Source: Streptomyces colonosanans
GTDB lineage: Bacteria; Actinomycetota; Actinomycetes; Streptomycetales; Streptomycetaceae
Direction of reading: 5' to 3'
DNA: 64,000 nucleotides
Assembly (NCBI RefSeq): GCF_001866645.1
Contig: NZ_MLYP01000058.1
Span: 248,001 to 312,000, forward strand
Shown: positions 43,577-52,312 of the stretch, piece by piece
How the letters are laid out: each line of letters begins with the position of its first letter
How positions within the stretch are numbered: position 1 is the stretch's first letter
The notes under the pieces: model-generated
What the model was told of the DNA's origin: nothing
What the model saw: only the letters and a program-made list of their open reading frames with translations
Databases searched by the model: none
Translations under genes and position numbers: made by a program

Positions 43577-45412
43577 ATGAGTCGGCCTGAGGGTCAACCA
43601 GACAGAAGGGGCAGGGCGGAGGAGGCGCGCGCAGCCACTGGCGCGGCATCGGGCTCCGACCCTCTCGGCGCCCCCGATCCCCTCGAGAACGAGCTCAGCT
43701 CTGCCGAGGACCGCGTCGTCGTCGCGGAGTGGTCGCGGCGGATCCCCCCGATCAGGGCGCGGATCCCGGAAGTGCGCATCGGCAAGCGCTGGTACAGCAC
43801 CGCCTGGCTGATCCCGATAAGCGTCGCGGGGCTGATCGTCTGGATCGCGGTGTGCCAGCAGTTGCGTACCTATTCGGCGGTGCAGAGTTGGCTCGCCAGC
43901 CATCCCGGGACGGGCGACTTCCAGCCGCCAGTCATCAGCGGGTTCCCGTTGTGGCTGCGCATCCTGCACTTCCTGAACTTGCTGTTCATGCTGTTCATCA
44001 TCCGGGCTGGGATCCAGATCCTGGCCGACCATCCACGACTGCAAACAGACGCCGGGTCCATGCCCGGCCGGGAGCGACTGCGGCTGCGCGGCCCTGTGCC
44101 GCCCGACCGGATGGCGCAGGAACCGCCAGAGCGTGCCTGGACGGCCAAGGACGACGCGGTCACCCTGCCTCGCTGGCTCGGCCTACCGGGGATCCGGCAC
44201 TCGATCGGCCTCGCCCGCTGGTGGCACTTCAGCTGTGACTTCCTGTGGGTCCTTACCGGCGTGACGTTCTATGTGCTGCTGTTCACCACCGGGCAGTGGG
44301 CGCGGCTGGTGCCGGTGAACTGGAGCGTCATCCCCAATGCCATCTCGACTGCTATCCAGTACGGGTCGCTGGACTTCCCCGCGAACAAGGGCTGGACGCA
44401 GTACAACGGCATGCAGATCATCGCCTACTTCGTTGTGGTCTTCATCGCCGGGCCACTGGCGCTCATCACCGGCCTGCTGCAGGCGCCGGCCATCGCCGCC
44501 AGGTTCGGGCTGGGCTGGGGCCGGATCAACCGCCAGACGGCCCGCATCGTCCATTTCATGGTGCTCGTAACTTTTGTTGGGTTCATTTTCATCCACACCG
44601 TCATGGTCTGGATCACCGGGCTGCTCAAGAACCTCAACCACATCACCATCGGCATGAACACCGCCTCCTGGACCGGATGGTGGCTGTACGTCATCTGGAT
44701 GGCCATCGTGGTGGCCGTCTGGTGGGCCGCATCACCGCTCACGCTGCGCTATCCGCGGGTGGTGCAGAAGACCGGCAGGTTCCTTATCGGCTGGGCAAAG
44801 GCGCTGTTGGAGAATACGGATCCGCGCGCAACCTACCCCGAAAAGGCGATCTCGCCGTTCTTCTGGCCCAACGGCACGCTGCCGGACAGTCAGGAATACG
44901 CAGACCTGCGGGACAACGGCTTCCGCGACTACAGGCTGCGCGTCGACGGACTCGTAGACAAGCCCGTCACCCTGTCCTACGAGCAGCTGAGGGCGATGCC
45001 CAAACAAGAGCAGACCACCCAGCACTACTGCATCCAGGGCTGGTCAGGCGTCGCCAAGTGGGGCGGCGTGCCAATGCGGGAGATCCTCAAGCTGGTGCAA
45101 CCATCGCCGAAGGCGCGTTTTGCGGTGTTCTACTCCCTCGCCTCCGGTGCCGAGGGCGGGGTCTACTACGACGCTCACAAGATCGAGCACATGCAGCACC
45201 ACCTGACCATCCTCGCCTACGAGATGAACGGTGAACCGCTCAATGAGCTACACGGCGCTCCGCTCCGGCTGCGTAACGAGCTTGAGCTGGGTTTCAAGCA
45301 GGTCAAGTGGATCCGGGCCATCGAGTTCGTCGAGAGCTTCTCCCACCTCGGCGCGGGGCAGGGCGGCTACAACGAGGACCATGAGTTCTACGGCTACCGA
45401 ATGCCTATCTGA
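43577..45412 (+). CDS. Membrane molybdopterin oxidoreductase: cytochrome b domain fused to sulfite-oxidase-type domain
   Basis: The protein has 611 residues. About 60 polar N-terminal residues are followed by five to six transmembrane helices of the cytochrome b561/formate dehydrogenase gamma type, with candidate haem histidines in WLRILHFLNL, ARWWHFSCD, ARIVHFMVL and FIHTVMVW. From about residue 430 comes a sulfite-oxidase (SUOX)-type molybdopterin domain with Cys485 in QHYCIQGWSGVAKWGG, the expected molybdenum ligand. In YedYZ systems these are separate proteins; here they are fused. It probably exchanges electrons between a small substrate and quinones. The substrate is unknown. Confidence 0.85.
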   Translation: MSRPEGQPDRRGRAEEARAATGAASGSDPLGAPDPLENELSSAEDRVVVAEWSRRIPPIRARIPEVRIGKRWYSTAWLIPISVAGLIVWIAVCQQLRTYSAVQSWLASHPGTGDFQPPVISGFPLWLRILHFLNLLFMLFIIRAGIQILADHPRLQTDAGSMPGRERLRLRGPVPPDRMAQEPPERAWTAKDDAVTLPRWLGLPGIRHSIGLARWWHFSCDFLWVLTGVTFYVLLFTTGQWARLVPVNWSVIPNAISTAIQYGSLDFPANKGWTQYNGMQIIAYFVVVFIAGPLALITGLLQAPAIAARFGLGWGRINRQTARIVHFMVLVTFVGFIFIHTVMVWITGLLKNLNHITIGMNTASWTGWWLYVIWMAIVVAVWWAASPLTLRYPRVVQKTGRFLIGWAKALLENTDPRATYPEKAISPFFWPNGTLPDSQEYADLRDNGFRDYRLRVDGLVDKPVTLSYEQLRAMPKQEQTTQHYCIQGWSGVAKWGGVPMREILKLVQPSPKARFAVFYSLASGAEGGVYYDAHKIEHMQHHLTILAYEMNGEPLNELHGAPLRLRNELELGFKQVKWIRAIEFVESFSHLGAGQGGYNEDHEFYGYRMPI

Positions 45413-45802
45413 CAGCCCATCGCCAGGAATCTCTGCCGCCCCTGCGGCGCGCTCCGGCGAGGACGGCATCGCGTTGGGAGCAGTGCCATGCTGGCGAACG
45501 TGACCTGTCGCAGGACCCATGAGGAAAGTACGCCCGGGGACGGCAGCCGGACCCTGGTGGCCCATGTCCGGCCTCGCCGAACGCAGGCGGAGGCGAACCG
45601 CGACGAAGGGCTGCATGACGTCGCCCCCGCCGTGCGACCGCGCTGCCGGCACGCCCGCGAGCCGCGCCGCCTCAACGACCTGGCCCGAGGCTCGCACCGG
45701 CACTGCGGAAGCCTAATGCCGTGTCGGTCTCATCCGAGATCGCGATCTTCGCCGGTTCGCGCGCCCGTGATCGAATCACGCCACCACACCTGGCGAATCC
45801 CG
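45413..45802. other. 390-bp interval without a recognised gene
   Basis: Short open frames (for example 45519-45716, plus) have high third-position GC but no motif or good ribosome site. I cannot support a gene. Confidence 0.4.
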
Positions 45803-46480
45803 TCAGGAGGTGAGGATGGAGATGCCATCTCCGAGCAGTTTCAACCCGAGAACGAAGAACAGGATGGCCATCACAGCGACGCTGTGCTGAGCTGCCCACT
45901 CTTTCCAGTTGCCGAGCGTGGTCTTGGCTCGCTCTCCCCCGAGGAGAAAGACTGCCAGCGGGGCCAGCAGGCCGAGGGTGGCGATCACGACGAAGATCGC
46001 CAGCGATGCGATCTGCTGCCCGACCGGTAGTCCTGCTGAGCCGATCGCGGCGCCCGCGGCGATGGTCAGCGGTGCGTTCTTGGCGTTGAGCGCGGCCAAG
46101 GCCAGTCCGAGTGCGAAAACCTTGACCGGCGTGAGGCGGTCGGTCGCGCCCATCCACTTCGGCAGCTGGGCTTGCGAGGGATCCCTTGGGCGTCGGCGCC
46201 ACTGCCGGGCACCGAAGGAGACGAGGAACACGCCCAGAGCGAGCTTGAGCGCTCCCACCCAGGTGGCCGGGTGCTTGTGGGCGGAGGCGCCTGCCGGGGA
46301 AGCGATCGCCAGCATCACCGCGCCCAGTGCCGCGAGTCCCAGGATCCAGCCGACGGTGAAGAGGACGCCGTTGAGCCGTCCTCGGGGCGTGGCGAGTATG
46401 AGGATGACGGCGATGATCGGGAGGGGACTGACCGCGACGGCCGCCGCGAAACCCAGCACGTCACCGAGAACTGCGCCCAT
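45803..46480 (-). CDS. GAP-family (sulfolipid-addressing-like) membrane protein
   Basis: The 225-residue protein has six hydrophobic segments. It opens MGAVLGDVLGFAAAVAVSPL and PIIAVILILATPRGRLNG, the typical GAP/Sap start, and has LALGLALAALNAKNAPLTIA in the middle. Family members transport or address peptidoglycolipids in mycobacteria; a role here is unknown. It stands alone, convergent with the region after the SUOX-like gene. Confidence 0.82.
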   Translation of the reverse strand: MGAVLGDVLGFAAAVAVSPLPIIAVILILATPRGRLNGVLFTVGWILGLAALGAVMLAIASPAGASAHKHPATWVGALKLALGVFLVSFGARQWRRRPRDPSQAQLPKWMGATDRLTPVKVFALGLALAALNAKNAPLTIAAGAAIGSAGLPVGQQIASLAIFVVIATLGLLAPLAVFLLGGERAKTTLGNWKEWAAQHSVAVMAILFFVLGLKLLGDGISILTS

Positions 46481-47037
46481 GGTTGCCTCCGGATGGCGAT
46501 CCAGTGGAGCGGGCTTGGCGGAAGCGGGTGATCCGACCCTCTGTACGGTGCAACGGCTTGTTCTGTGATCGGCTGCGCCGTTGTCTTCACGGCTGTGCGG
46601 AAGTGGTTGCCAGAAATGGCGACGGCGGCATACTCAGCACGTCCCACCGCTTCCATCTTCCTGTGCCTATCCGGATCTGTCCTCGGGAGCTTCTCGGGAC
46701 GCGAAGCCCCCGGGACTGGTCTGCCGCACCCACTCTGATGCCGTCTCGGAACCGGTCGGCAAGCTGGCACTCGAGGCTGCTTTTCCTGCTCAGCACCATG
46801 ACGGAAACGCTGCACGGAACGTAGTCGCCCCTGGTGGGGGCATCGTGAAGTGGTCAGGATGAACACTCGCCAGTACCGGAGTTTCCCAGGGGAATCCGTC
46901 CCAGGTGAAAGCGTCGATCAGGGTTTGAAAATGCGAGGCAGAGCATCCGCCGAGAGGATTGACATGTGAGGGCGATGGCGCTCCATGTTCGGGTGCTTGG
47001 CGACCCTCGCACCGATCCGTGGCAGGAGAGTTTCACG
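46481..47037. other. 557-bp interval, promoter region of the peroxidase genes
   Basis: No coding region is supported. The GAP-family gene and the peroxidase set diverge from this interval, so it should hold both promoters. I found no convincing operator. Confidence 0.4.
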
Positions 47038-47628
47038 ATGACTGCGACGACAGGTGCAGCCCAGTCAGCGCGCCCCGAGCGGCCAGGCAGGTCGGATGGG
47101 GTCTGCAGCGAGTTCACCGTCTTCACCGAGATCAAGCCGGGCCATGCGGAAGCGTTGCGTGAGGATCTCGCCGCGATGGCTGACGCGGCGGCTGCCGAGA
47201 GGACTCATGCGGCGGTGCGCCAGATCGGCACCTTGCACGACGCACGGCATGTGATCTTCGACAACGACACCCGGTTCATGTTCGCCAGCGTCTTCGACGG
47301 CTCCTGGGACACCTACATCGACGACTTCGCGAAGACGGTGGTCGGGGAACGCTTCGACAAGGTCTTCTCGCACAGCGAAGGGTTCCCCGGCGTCAAGGAT
47401 CCTGGGGTGAAGGACTGGTTCCTCGCCCACCAGGAGCCCGCCGGAGTGTTCGTCAGCGCCTATCCCGACCTGACCGTTCAGCAGATCTACAAGGACCAGC
47501 GCGTGGACGACGCGTTCCAGGAGGTGCTGGACACCCCCGAGTTCCGGTCGGCCCTGGAGAACCCGGCCAACGCGGAGTTGGTGGCCACGCCTGCCTTCCA
47601 GAAGCTGTTGGAGCAAGCCTCGGCCTAG
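47038..47628 (+). CDS. Hypothetical protein of a peroxidase cluster
   Basis: The 196-residue protein runs from the ATG at 47038 with GGAGAG eight bases upstream. It has an antibiotic-biosynthesis-monooxygenase/EthD-like flavour (FTVFTEIKPGHAEALREDLA, and VIFDNDTRFMFASVFDGSWD). This alpha-beta barrel fold often binds haem or small organics. It precedes a DyP peroxidase and a catalase-like gene in the same direction, suggesting joint action on peroxides or peroxidised lipids. No catalytic residue can be named. Confidence 0.65.
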   Translation: MTATTGAAQSARPERPGRSDGVCSEFTVFTEIKPGHAEALREDLAAMADAAAAERTHAAVRQIGTLHDARHVIFDNDTRFMFASVFDGSWDTYIDDFAKTVVGERFDKVFSHSEGFPGVKDPGVKDWFLAHQEPAGVFVSAYPDLTVQQIYKDQRVDDAFQEVLDTPEFRSALENPANAELVATPAFQKLLEQASA

Positions 47629-47737
47629 AACCCGGACACAACCGATCCTCGGAACCGACCCAACGTTGGACCGCATCGGCGGGTGCGGCCGCAGCGGTGT
47701 TGCCCAGGCAGAGACCGATGTGGAGGCACAAGCGATC

Positions 47738-49090
47738 ATGAACAGCGCGGACAGCAGCAGCGCGGCCGGTGTGAGCGTCGAGATCGACGATGTCCAGAGC
47801 GGGGCGCTGCGTCCGAGGCCCGTGCCGTACGAGGGAAAGTTCGTCTTCCTGCGTGTCGATGACCGTCATGCCGGGCGCGCCCTGCTGCGGCGGCTGCTCC
47901 CGGTGACCTCGGGTGGTTTGCCCAGCGTGGAACGGAGCCAGGATGCCTGGGTCGCCGTGGCGTTCACCTATGAGGGGCTGAAGGCCCTAGGGGTACCCCA
48001 GGCGTCGCTGGACAGCTTTCCGCGGGCGTTTCGTGAGGGCATGGCCGCGCGGGCGGAGCTGATCGGCGACGTGGGCGAGAGTGCACCGGCCCACTGGGAG
48101 GCACCGTTCGGAACGGGCGGTGTCCACATCGCGTTGAGTGCCCTCTCCTCAGATACGGCACAGCTGGACAAGGAACTGAAGCGGGCCCGTGTCGCCTACG
48201 AGGAGACACCCGGTGTCCAGGTGATCTGGCAGCAGGACGTCCACCAGCACCCGACCGGGCGCACCACCTTCGGCTTCCGTGACGGCATCAGCCATCCGAA
48301 CATTGAGGGCGTCGGACTGCCCGGCTCCAACCCGCAGGAAGCCCCCATCAAGGCCGGCGAGTTCATCCTCGGCTACCTAGATGAAACCGGCAGCCTGCCG
48401 CCCATGCCCAGCCCCGATGTGCTGGGGCGCAACGGGACCTACGCGGCCGTCCGCAAGATCCACACCAACGTGGCGGCCTGGCGCCGGTACCTGCGCGCGA
48501 ACAGCTCCAGTGCCGAGGAGGAGGCACTCCTGGCAGCCAAGATGGTCGGGCGCTGGCCGAGCGGAGCGCCGTTGACGCTGACCCCGGAGCACGATGATCC
48601 GGAGCTGGCGGGCGATGCGCACCGCGTCAACAACTTCCTGTACCGGGAGAACGACGACCGGGGGTACCGGTGCCCCGCCGGTGCGCACATCCGGCGCACC
48701 AACCCCCGTGATTCCATCATCATTGGCGATGCGCGGATGCACCGCCTCATCCGCCGTGGCACCACCTACGGCCCGCCGCTGCCGGAGGGCGTGCTTGAGG
48801 ACGACGGCGCCGACCGGGGCCTGGTCGGAGTCTTCCTCGGGGCCCATCTGGAACGGCAGTTTGAGTTCATCAAGGCCGAATGGGTCAACGACGGCAATTT
48901 CATCGGCTACCCCGGCGAGAAGGATCCAGTAGCCGGGCATCACGGCGGAACCGGCAGCGTCACCATCCCGGAGAAGCCGGTCCGGCGCCGTCTGCAGAAC
49001 CTGCCCAGCTTCGTGGTCACCCGGGGCGGCGAGTACTGCTTTGTGCCGGGGCTGCGCGCTTTGCGCTGGCTCGCCGAACTGGAGGGCTGA
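47738..49090 (+). CDS. DyP-type haem peroxidase
   Basis: The 450-residue protein runs from the ATG at 47738 (GGAGG 12 bases upstream). It has the diagnostic GxxDG motif FGFRDGISHP with its catalytic aspartate, and the proximal haem segment CPAGAHIRRTNPRDS with the axial histidine. The C-terminal part ends NLPSFVVTRGGEYCFVPGLR. No twin-arginine signal is present, so it is probably cytoplasmic and of the longer class. It uses hydrogen peroxide to oxidise bulky substrates. It lies between the small protein at 47038 and the catalase-like gene. Confidence 0.88.
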   Translation: MNSADSSSAAGVSVEIDDVQSGALRPRPVPYEGKFVFLRVDDRHAGRALLRRLLPVTSGGLPSVERSQDAWVAVAFTYEGLKALGVPQASLDSFPRAFREGMAARAELIGDVGESAPAHWEAPFGTGGVHIALSALSSDTAQLDKELKRARVAYEETPGVQVIWQQDVHQHPTGRTTFGFRDGISHPNIEGVGLPGSNPQEAPIKAGEFILGYLDETGSLPPMPSPDVLGRNGTYAAVRKIHTNVAAWRRYLRANSSSAEEEALLAAKMVGRWPSGAPLTLTPEHDDPELAGDAHRVNNFLYRENDDRGYRCPAGAHIRRTNPRDSIIIGDARMHRLIRRGTTYGPPLPEGVLEDDGADRGLVGVFLGAHLERQFEFIKAEWVNDGNFIGYPGEKDPVAGHHGGTGSVTIPEKPVRRRLQNLPSFVVTRGGEYCFVPGLRALRWLAELEG

Positions 49091-49147
49091 GGGTAATTCC
49101 AAGCCCCTGAGGTGCGATCACGGTCTCCGAGAGGAGAGGTCGAAGTC

Positions 49148-50278
49148 ATGGCAGCACAGTTCGTCCGCTACACGCCTGACGTCGAAGACGACGACCCGGA
49201 CTTCGACCGCAACGTGCAGATGGTGATCGAGAAGACCGAGAGCTACATCGCCGAGTCGGTTAAGGCCGGCGGCACCGGGCGGGCCCTTCGGGACGCTCAT
49301 GCCAAGGGTTACGGGCTGCTCCGTGGGGAAGTGGAGATCCTGGACGGGCTGCCCCCGGAGTACGCCCAAGGTATCTACGCGACCCCGGGAACGCACGATG
49401 CGCTCATTCGCTTTTCCAACGGCTCGCCTCACACTGGAGCCGACGCACGACTGGGCACCGCCACCGGACTGGCGCTGAAAATATTCGACATCCCGGGCCC
49501 GACCTTGCTGGAAGACGAACCGGACACGGGCACCTTCGACTACGCCAACATCAATGGACCGATCTTCTTCTGCAACACAGTCGAGCACTACCTGTTCATC
49601 CAGGAACTGTTCCTGAACGCGCCGGCCTACTTCTCCCAGGGCCGTCCCGGAGCACATCGCTTCTTCACCGAGTTCGTGACCGGAAAGGGAACGCTGGACC
49701 AGGACAACTGGGCATGGGACGAGTTCCTGGCCTTCCTGCGTCTCTCCAAGACCCCTGCGGTGAACCTGCTGCTTTCGAGCTACTGGACCATGGGCGCGGT
49801 CCGGCACGGGGACTACATCGCCAAGGTGCGCATCACCCCCGACCCGTCCTTCGCCGCCGCGGTGGTCCGGCGCACGATCGACCCGACCTCGGGGGCGGAG
49901 GTCTTCCGACCGGCCCTGCAAGCCGAGCTGCACGAGCGACCCTACGCCTTCGACATCCAGGTCCAACTCTGCACCGACCTCGAGCGCATGCCGGTGGAGG
50001 ACACCACCGTGGAGTGGCCCGAACAGCTCTCGCCTTCCGTCACCGTGGCCAAGCTGCGCCTGCCGCAGCAGGACATCTCCGAGCCGGAGAATCTGGAGAA
50101 GATGGACGCCCTGTCCTTCACGCCCTGGCGGGTCACCGCCGAGCACGCGCCCCTGGGCAACATCATGCGTGCCCGCAAGGAGGTCTACCGGCGATCCTCC
50201 ATCGCGCGCCACAAGCTCAACCAACAGCCACGCACAGAGCCGCGCAGCGCCGACGAAGTACTTGGCCCGGCCCAATGA
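49148..50278 (+). CDS. Catalase-like haem superfamily protein
   Basis: The 376-residue protein runs from the ATG at 49148 with AGGAGAGG upstream. It has the haem-catalase core features RGEVEILDGLPPEYAQGIYA, ALIRFSNGSPHTGADARLGT (catalase RFSN loop) and GLALKIFDIPG. At about 375 residues it is much shorter than true catalases (about 480-750) and fits the catalase-related family that includes allene oxide synthase-like and lipid-peroxide enzymes. It follows the DyP peroxidase by 57 bases, so the two likely share a transcript. Confidence 0.83.
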   Translation: MAAQFVRYTPDVEDDDPDFDRNVQMVIEKTESYIAESVKAGGTGRALRDAHAKGYGLLRGEVEILDGLPPEYAQGIYATPGTHDALIRFSNGSPHTGADARLGTATGLALKIFDIPGPTLLEDEPDTGTFDYANINGPIFFCNTVEHYLFIQELFLNAPAYFSQGRPGAHRFFTEFVTGKGTLDQDNWAWDEFLAFLRLSKTPAVNLLLSSYWTMGAVRHGDYIAKVRITPDPSFAAAVVRRTIDPTSGAEVFRPALQAELHERPYAFDIQVQLCTDLERMPVEDTTVEWPEQLSPSVTVAKLRLPQQDISEPENLEKMDALSFTPWRVTAEHAPLGNIMRARKEVYRRSSIARHKLNQQPRTEPRSADEVLGPAQ

Positions 50279-50325
50279 GGCCGACTGATGTAACGGCAAG
50301 CGACCCCCAATTTCGGGGCAGAGTG

Positions 50326-51563
50326 TGCGGGTGCCGATAAAGCATCCGCCCAGGTCACGACCTTGATCGAGTATCTCGGCTGTGGTCGCGGCTCGCCCCG
50401 GACCTTCACCTGCCGGGGGCATCGGCGGCATGATGACCTGTCGTACTGCTGCGCCTGGCCTATCTCGCTGTGACCAACGCCTTCGCGCTCCTGCGCCTGC
50501 TGCCGATGAGCGGCCGGGACAAAGACCTCGAAATCCTGGCGCTGCGGCACCAACTCCTGGTCCTGCAGCGCCAGGCCGCAAAACCGGTGTTCACCGACAC
50601 GGACCGCGCGGTCCTCGCCGGCCTGCTCCACCACCTCCCTACCGACAGGCTGCGGCGCCTCCTGCTGCTGGTCCGCGCGGACACAGTCCTGCGGTGGCAT
50701 CGCGACCTGGTCGAACGGCGCCACGCCACCGCCTGCGTGCCGAAGCGTCGCGTGCGCCCGCCTACCGTCCGCTCGATCCGCGCCCTGGTCCTACGCATGG
50801 CCCGCGAGAACAGCTCGTGGGGCTACCGGCGAATCCACGGCGAACTCGCAGCCCTCGGCATCGAAGTCGCCGCCTCCACCGTCTGGGAGATCCTCCGCAA
50901 GCACGGCATCCCACCAGCGCCCGAGCGGCAGAGCGCGACCTGGGCCGACTTCCGGCGCAGCCAGGCCGACGCCCCGCTCGCCTGCGACCTCTTCGAGACC
51001 CGTGCCCTGACCGGAGCCCGCCTGTACGCCTTCGCCGTCATCGAGCACGCGACCTGCAGGATCCGGATCCTCGGCGCCACCGCACGCCCCACTGCAGAGT
51101 GGATCGTGCAACTCGGACGCAACCTCCTCATGGACCTCGAAGACGCCGGCAGCACGGCCAGGTTCCTGATCCGCGACCGCGACGCCAAGTTCACCGCCGC
51201 CTTCGACGCCCTCATGGCCGGCGCCGGCCTGAAGGCCGTCACCACCGGCATCCGGATGCCACGGATGAACTCCCTGATGGAGCGCTGGATACAGACCTGC
51301 CGCAGAGAGCTCCTGGACCGCACTCTGATCTGGAACCAGCGCCACCTCCTGCACGCGCTCCGCGAGTTCGAGACCCACTACGACCAGCACCGGCCACTCC
51401 GAGCCCTCGGGCAAGCCGCACCGCTACGCCCTTTCCCCGAACCGATCAACCCGCCAGCCCACATCACCCACCTGGACGTCCGACGACGAGATCGACTCGC
51501 CGGAACCCTCCACGAGTACAGACATGCCGCTTGACCAGCCTGGATGATGCATCGGCACCCGCA
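50326..51563 (+). mobile_element. Complete 1.24-kb insertion sequence, integrase-core type
   Basis: The left end TGCGGGTGCCGATAAAGCATCC (50326-50347) is the near-exact inverted copy of the right end GGATGATGCATCGGCACCCGCA (51542-51563). The right end is shared by the scraps at 25731-26286 and 61941-62496. The element carries one transposase gene and is inserted inside the IS5-family remnant at 51564-51813. I could not see an exact target duplication. Confidence 0.85.
50470..51534 (+). CDS. Integrase-core (rve) transposase
   Basis: The 354-residue protein runs from a GTG at 50470; the frame is open to 50437 and related copies start a few codons earlier, but the corresponding codon here is GTA. 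An N-terminal leucine-rich helical segment (LEILALRHQLLVLQRQ) is followed by an HTH_29-like domain (SSWGYRRIHGELAALGIEV) and the DDE core (CDLFETRALTGARLYAFAVI; LIRDRDAKFTAAFDAL; MPRMNSLMERWIQTCRRELL). It belongs to the single-frame integrase-type transposases common in Streptomyces. All catalytic regions are intact. Confidence 0.88.
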   Translation: MTNAFALLRLLPMSGRDKDLEILALRHQLLVLQRQAAKPVFTDTDRAVLAGLLHHLPTDRLRRLLLLVRADTVLRWHRDLVERRHATACVPKRRVRPPTVRSIRALVLRMARENSSWGYRRIHGELAALGIEVAASTVWEILRKHGIPPAPERQSATWADFRRSQADAPLACDLFETRALTGARLYAFAVIEHATCRIRILGATARPTAEWIVQLGRNLLMDLEDAGSTARFLIRDRDAKFTAAFDALMAGAGLKAVTTGIRMPRMNSLMERWIQTCRRELLDRTLIWNQRHLLHALREFETHYDQHRPLRALGQAAPLRPFPEPINPPAHITHLDVRRRDRLAGTLHEYRHAA

Positions 51564-51813
51564 CAGCTGGCGCAGCGTCAAGTCCGTGCGCCAGTACGCC
51601 GCGACCAGCAGCACCCGGTCCTCCAGCGGCAGTCCCCACCGCCGTCCGCGCCGCACCTCGTCAGCGCCCTCGCTGCGCAGTGCGGTCACCAACTTGCCGG
51701 AGTAGCGCGGGCTCAGCCCGGTGAACGGGGCTATCCAGGACGGCTCGGACGCCGTGATCACACCAGCCACAGCAAGATCATCTCACCGTGACCCAGTAGT
51801 TGAGGAACGATCC
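51564..51813 (-). mobile_element. IS5-family left-end fragment with transposase N-terminus
   Basis: The minus strand from 51770 encodes MAGVITASEPSWIAPFTGLS and RRWGLPLEDRVLLVAAYWRT, the N-terminus of the common Streptomyces IS5-family transposase. It is cut at 51563 by the integrase-core IS. The outer end of the element (GGATCGTTCCTCAACTACTG on the minus strand) finishes at 51813, directly against the arr stop codon. Confidence 0.8.
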
Positions 51814-52224
51814 TTAGTTGATGATTTCGGCGCGGTCATCCATGCGGATTGCAGCCAGCCGGTCTCGCCACACCTGGAGAGCTTCGGGTGTCTGTCGCGT
51901 CCAGTCGGTGACCTCGCCAACGATCCGGAGCGGTTCCCTGCTGCGATAGGAGCGGGTGGGGTTGCCAGGGAACTTCTTGTCGGTGACGTTTGGATCGTTC
52001 TCGAACTCCCCGGTCGGTTCGACGACGTACACTCGCGGGGCTCCGTCGCCTGCGGCGAGTTCGGCGGCGAGTCCCGCGCCGTCGCGCAACGCGGTGAAGT
52101 AGATGTGGTTCATCACGATTTCGGGCCGGTAGTTGGAACGGAAACCGGCGGTGAGGTGATCTCCGACCCGGAGCTCGGCCTTTGTGCCGTGAAAGAATGG
52201 CCCCTCGTCCAATGCCTCGTCCAT
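51814..52224 (-). CDS. arr: NAD+-rifampin ADP-ribosyltransferase
   Basis: The protein has 136 residues (138 if the GTG at 52230 is used). The whole family pattern is present: GPFFHGTKAELRVGDHLTAG, SNYRPEIVMNHIYFTALRDG, RVYVVEPTGEFENDPNVTDK and NPTRSYRSREPLRIVGEV. Arr enzymes inactivate rifamycins by ADP-ribosylating the C23 hydroxyl. Its stop codon touches an IS5-type element end and a second IS5-type scrap lies 37 bases upstream of the start. No clear ribosome site or promoter is visible, so expression may depend on the flanking elements. Confidence 0.93.
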   Translation of the reverse strand: MDEALDEGPFFHGTKAELRVGDHLTAGFRSNYRPEIVMNHIYFTALRDGAGLAAELAAGDGAPRVYVVEPTGEFENDPNVTDKKFPGNPTRSYRSREPLRIVGEVTDWTRQTPEALQVWRDRLAAIRMDDRAEIIN

Positions 52225-52261
52225 CGCCACAGGTTATCAACCCAGGCTGTCGTGACGGCCA

Positions 52262-52312
52262 GCTATCCAGGACGGCTCGGACGCCGTGATCACACCAGCC
52301 ACAGCAAGATCA
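52262..52312. repeat. 51-bp direct repeat of the IS5-type left end
   Basis: This is identical over 51 bases to 51730-51780, in the same orientation. The two copies bracket arr. Homology stops at 52312, where the IS3 OrfB reading frame begins. Confidence 0.9.
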
